A stretch of 6,054 bases of DNA from Candidatus Poseidoniaceae archaeon (GTDB lineage: Archaea; Thermoplasmatota; Poseidoniia; Poseidoniales; Poseidoniaceae), in assembly GCA_013329865.1 (NCBI GenBank), contig DUJJ01000002.1:5133-11186 (forward strand), in the 5' to 3' direction. The translations under genes and the position numbers were made by a program. Below, piece by piece: positions 4,684-6,054 of the stretch (its first letter is position 1; the number at the start of each line of letters is the position of its first letter). The notes beneath the pieces were generated by a model that made no database searches, had not been told where the DNA came from, and was given only the letters and a program-made list of their open reading frames with translations.

Positions 4684-5931
4684 ATGGCGACTGTTGCTGA
4701 GTATGGTTTGTTGGTTCTAGGTTGTGCGATAGGTATCGGTTTGGGTTATCTATTCGCTAAAAATAAATATTCTGGCGATGCAATCAAAGCCACAGCAAAG
4801 TCTGAAGCACAAATAGCTGCGATGCAGGAGACTAAGTCTGCAATGGAAGCAGAAATGAAAAATATCGCAGTCGATATCAGTCGACAAAATTCAGAGGAAT
4901 TCCTTAGGTTAGCACAGGCGCAGTTGGGCCAGGTTCATGTTGAAGCGTCAAAAGATTATGATGCAAGAAAGAAAGAGGTTGAATCATTAGTAAATCCGAT
5001 TAAGGAGCATCTAGACAAACTAGCCCAAGCAACGACAGAAATGGAAAACAGCCGCAAAGGAGCATATTCTGAAATTTCTACAATGGTGAAAGGCTTGCAG
5101 GAACAAACGACCAATCTCCGAGATACCAATGTCAAGTTATCCACCGCACTACGAGGTTCGGTAAAAGCAAGAGGAGATTGGGGGCAGGTAGCACTCAAGA
5201 ATATCGCTGAAGCTGCTGGCATGCTACAGCATTGTGATTTTGACGTTGAATATACTCTAAAATCAGGCGCAGGTGGCGCGAGAGTAGATTTGTTAGCAAG
5301 AATTCCAGACGGCGGTAGTGTCCCAGTCGATGCAAAAGTTCCGCTAGCGGCATATTGGGACGGACTAGATTTAGAGGACCCTGATGCCAAAGCCAGTAAA
5401 ATGGTCGAGCATGCTAAGAACGTGAAGAAACATATCGATGATTTGGCAAGCAGAAACTATCCAAACCTAATAGGTGGTTCAGATTTCACGGTGATGTTCA
5501 TTCCTGCTGAACCTATTTTGTCAGCCGCCTTTGAATACGAACCAACGCTACAAGAATACGGATTTAACAAGCATGTCCTTATCGTGACCCCGGTAACATT
5601 GCTAGCTTTGTTACGCACTGTTGGACTATATTGGCAGCAACAGTCGATGGCTGAAAATGCCAAAGAAATCCATTCCCAAGCGCGTGAATTTTATGATCGG
5701 GTAGCTAAATTCAGTGGAGATATTGCAAAAATGGGTAGAGGAATTAGTCAAGCGGTAGGTGCATATAATGACGCTGTTGCGTCATATGATGCAAGAATTA
5801 TCCCCTCGGGTAAGAAATTAGAAGCGTTGGATGTTACTGCTAGTGCTCAACGAAAAGTCGAACAAATCCCGCAAGTTGATGCAGCGGTGAAAAATGTCAA
5901 ACATTTAGTTGACAAATCGGCCGAAGACTAA
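4684..5931 (+). CDS. rmuC: RmuC-family DNA recombination protein
   Basis: The product is 415 residues. An N-terminal membrane helix (about 6-25) is followed by a long, Gln/Glu/Ala/Lys-rich predicted coiled coil (about 33-155). The RmuC domain (about 157-385) follows, a predicted PD-(D/E)xK-type nuclease fold. Visible family motifs are the RGDWGQ segment (163-168), the ARVDLLARIPDG strand with Asp202, and PVDAKVPLAAY with Asp216 and Lys218 as the likely D-x-K catalytic pair. MFIPAEP (271-277) and TPVTLLALLRTV (302-313) follow. RmuC in bacteria limits recombination at inverted repeats; the biochemical activity is little established, and the archaeal role is inferred. The canonical WGE acidic residue is Gln168 here. 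The ATG has no Shine-Dalgarno sequence. The gene diverges from the pilin gene and its stop codon overlaps that of the convergent cupin gene. Confidence 0.88.
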   Translation: MATVAEYGLLVLGCAIGIGLGYLFAKNKYSGDAIKATAKSEAQIAAMQETKSAMEAEMKNIAVDISRQNSEEFLRLAQAQLGQVHVEASKDYDARKKEVESLVNPIKEHLDKLAQATTEMENSRKGAYSEISTMVKGLQEQTTNLRDTNVKLSTALRGSVKARGDWGQVALKNIAEAAGMLQHCDFDVEYTLKSGAGGARVDLLARIPDGGSVPVDAKVPLAAYWDGLDLEDPDAKASKMVEHAKNVKKHIDDLASRNYPNLIGGSDFTVMFIPAEPILSAAFEYEPTLQEYGFNKHVLIVTPVTLLALLRTVGLYWQQQSMAENAKEIHSQAREFYDRVAKFSGDIAKMGRGISQAVGAYNDAVASYDARIIPSGKKLEALDVTASAQRKVEQIPQVDAAVKNVKHLVDKSAED

Positions 5932-6054
5932 ACCCAGACGTCATTGGATGCGGTCAGATCACTGTCAGCCTCACCGGTATTTACTACCCCCTTTGGTTCA
6001 ACAAGCATGATTTTGCATTCCTCATCTGCGTAGGGTTTGTGTTGTATGCCTTTA
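5928..6054 (-). CDS. Cupin-domain protein, C-terminal fragment
   Basis: The minus strand from the window edge reads KGIQHKPYADEECKIMLVEP, then KGVVNTGEADSDLTASNDVWV and a TAG stop at 5928-5930. That is 41 complete codons, with the start beyond the window. The pattern G-x-x-H-x-P-x-A-x-E-E-C-x-x-(M/L)-L-x-E-P-x-G-x-x-N-T-G followed by a terminal W(I/V) resembles the end of small single-domain cupins annotated as mannose-6-phosphate isomerase-like. In those, the His in HKP is typically a metal ligand. The stop overlaps the RmuC stop on the other strand: CTAA at 5928-5931 supplies TAA forward and TAG in reverse. The substrate is unknown. The assignment rests on a short fragment, but the match to the cupin tail is good. 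Confidence 0.72.
   Translation of the reverse strand, partial: KGIQHKPYADEECKIMLVEPKGVVNTGEADSDLTASNDVWV

Noticed and set aside
4956..5390. A 144-codon open frame on the minus strand inside the RmuC gene.
   Set aside because: It is Ser/Ala/Pro-rich with no recognisable motif and lies wholly antisense to a well-supported RmuC reading frame. It is best explained as a shadow of that gene's codon pattern.

Overview
This window looks like a piece of an archaeal chromosome, most probably a marine euryarchaeon of the Poseidoniia (Marine Group II) or a relative. The reasons are the C-terminus of a eukaryote/archaeal-type ribosomal protein L15e, an archaeal type IV pilin N-terminus (KAVSPVIATILMVAITVV), and TATA-like boxes about 23-30 bases upstream of start codons that mostly lack a Shine-Dalgarno sequence (leaderless style). 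The taxonomic placement is an inference from these signatures, not from a search.

Layout from left to right: the end of rpl15e (+, 1-108); a small DUF2892/YgaP-type membrane protein (-, 170-370); a 133-bp divergent promoter region; a large gene (+, 504-2774) that joins a secreted M28-type zinc peptidase with an inserted PA domain to a complete eight-helix ZIP-family metal transporter; a small two-helix membrane protein with a C-terminal zinc ribbon (-, 2829-3092); a type IV pilin-like surface protein carrying three cysteine-paired repeat domains (-, 3232-4575); a 99-108 bp divergent promoter region; an RmuC-family protein (+, 4684-5931); and the C-terminal end of a cupin-domain protein (-, 5928-6054) whose stop codon overlaps the RmuC stop codon. 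The window is gene-dense, with no intergenic gap above about 150 bp and no mobile element, CRISPR array or tRNA/rRNA gene.

The genes do not form one obvious operon: transcription directions alternate almost gene by gene, so most appear to be single transcription units. Three of the products are cell-envelope proteins (peptidase-ZIP fusion, pilin-like protein, zinc-ribbon membrane protein).

The most notable items are: the M28-ZIP fusion, in which a zinc-dependent exopeptidase and a zinc importer share one chain with a topology that makes sense for both halves; the pilin with three ~70-residue repeats, which I cannot assign to a known family; and a strong imperfect hairpin just downstream of the pilin gene, whose G-U pairing favours the pilin-strand transcript.
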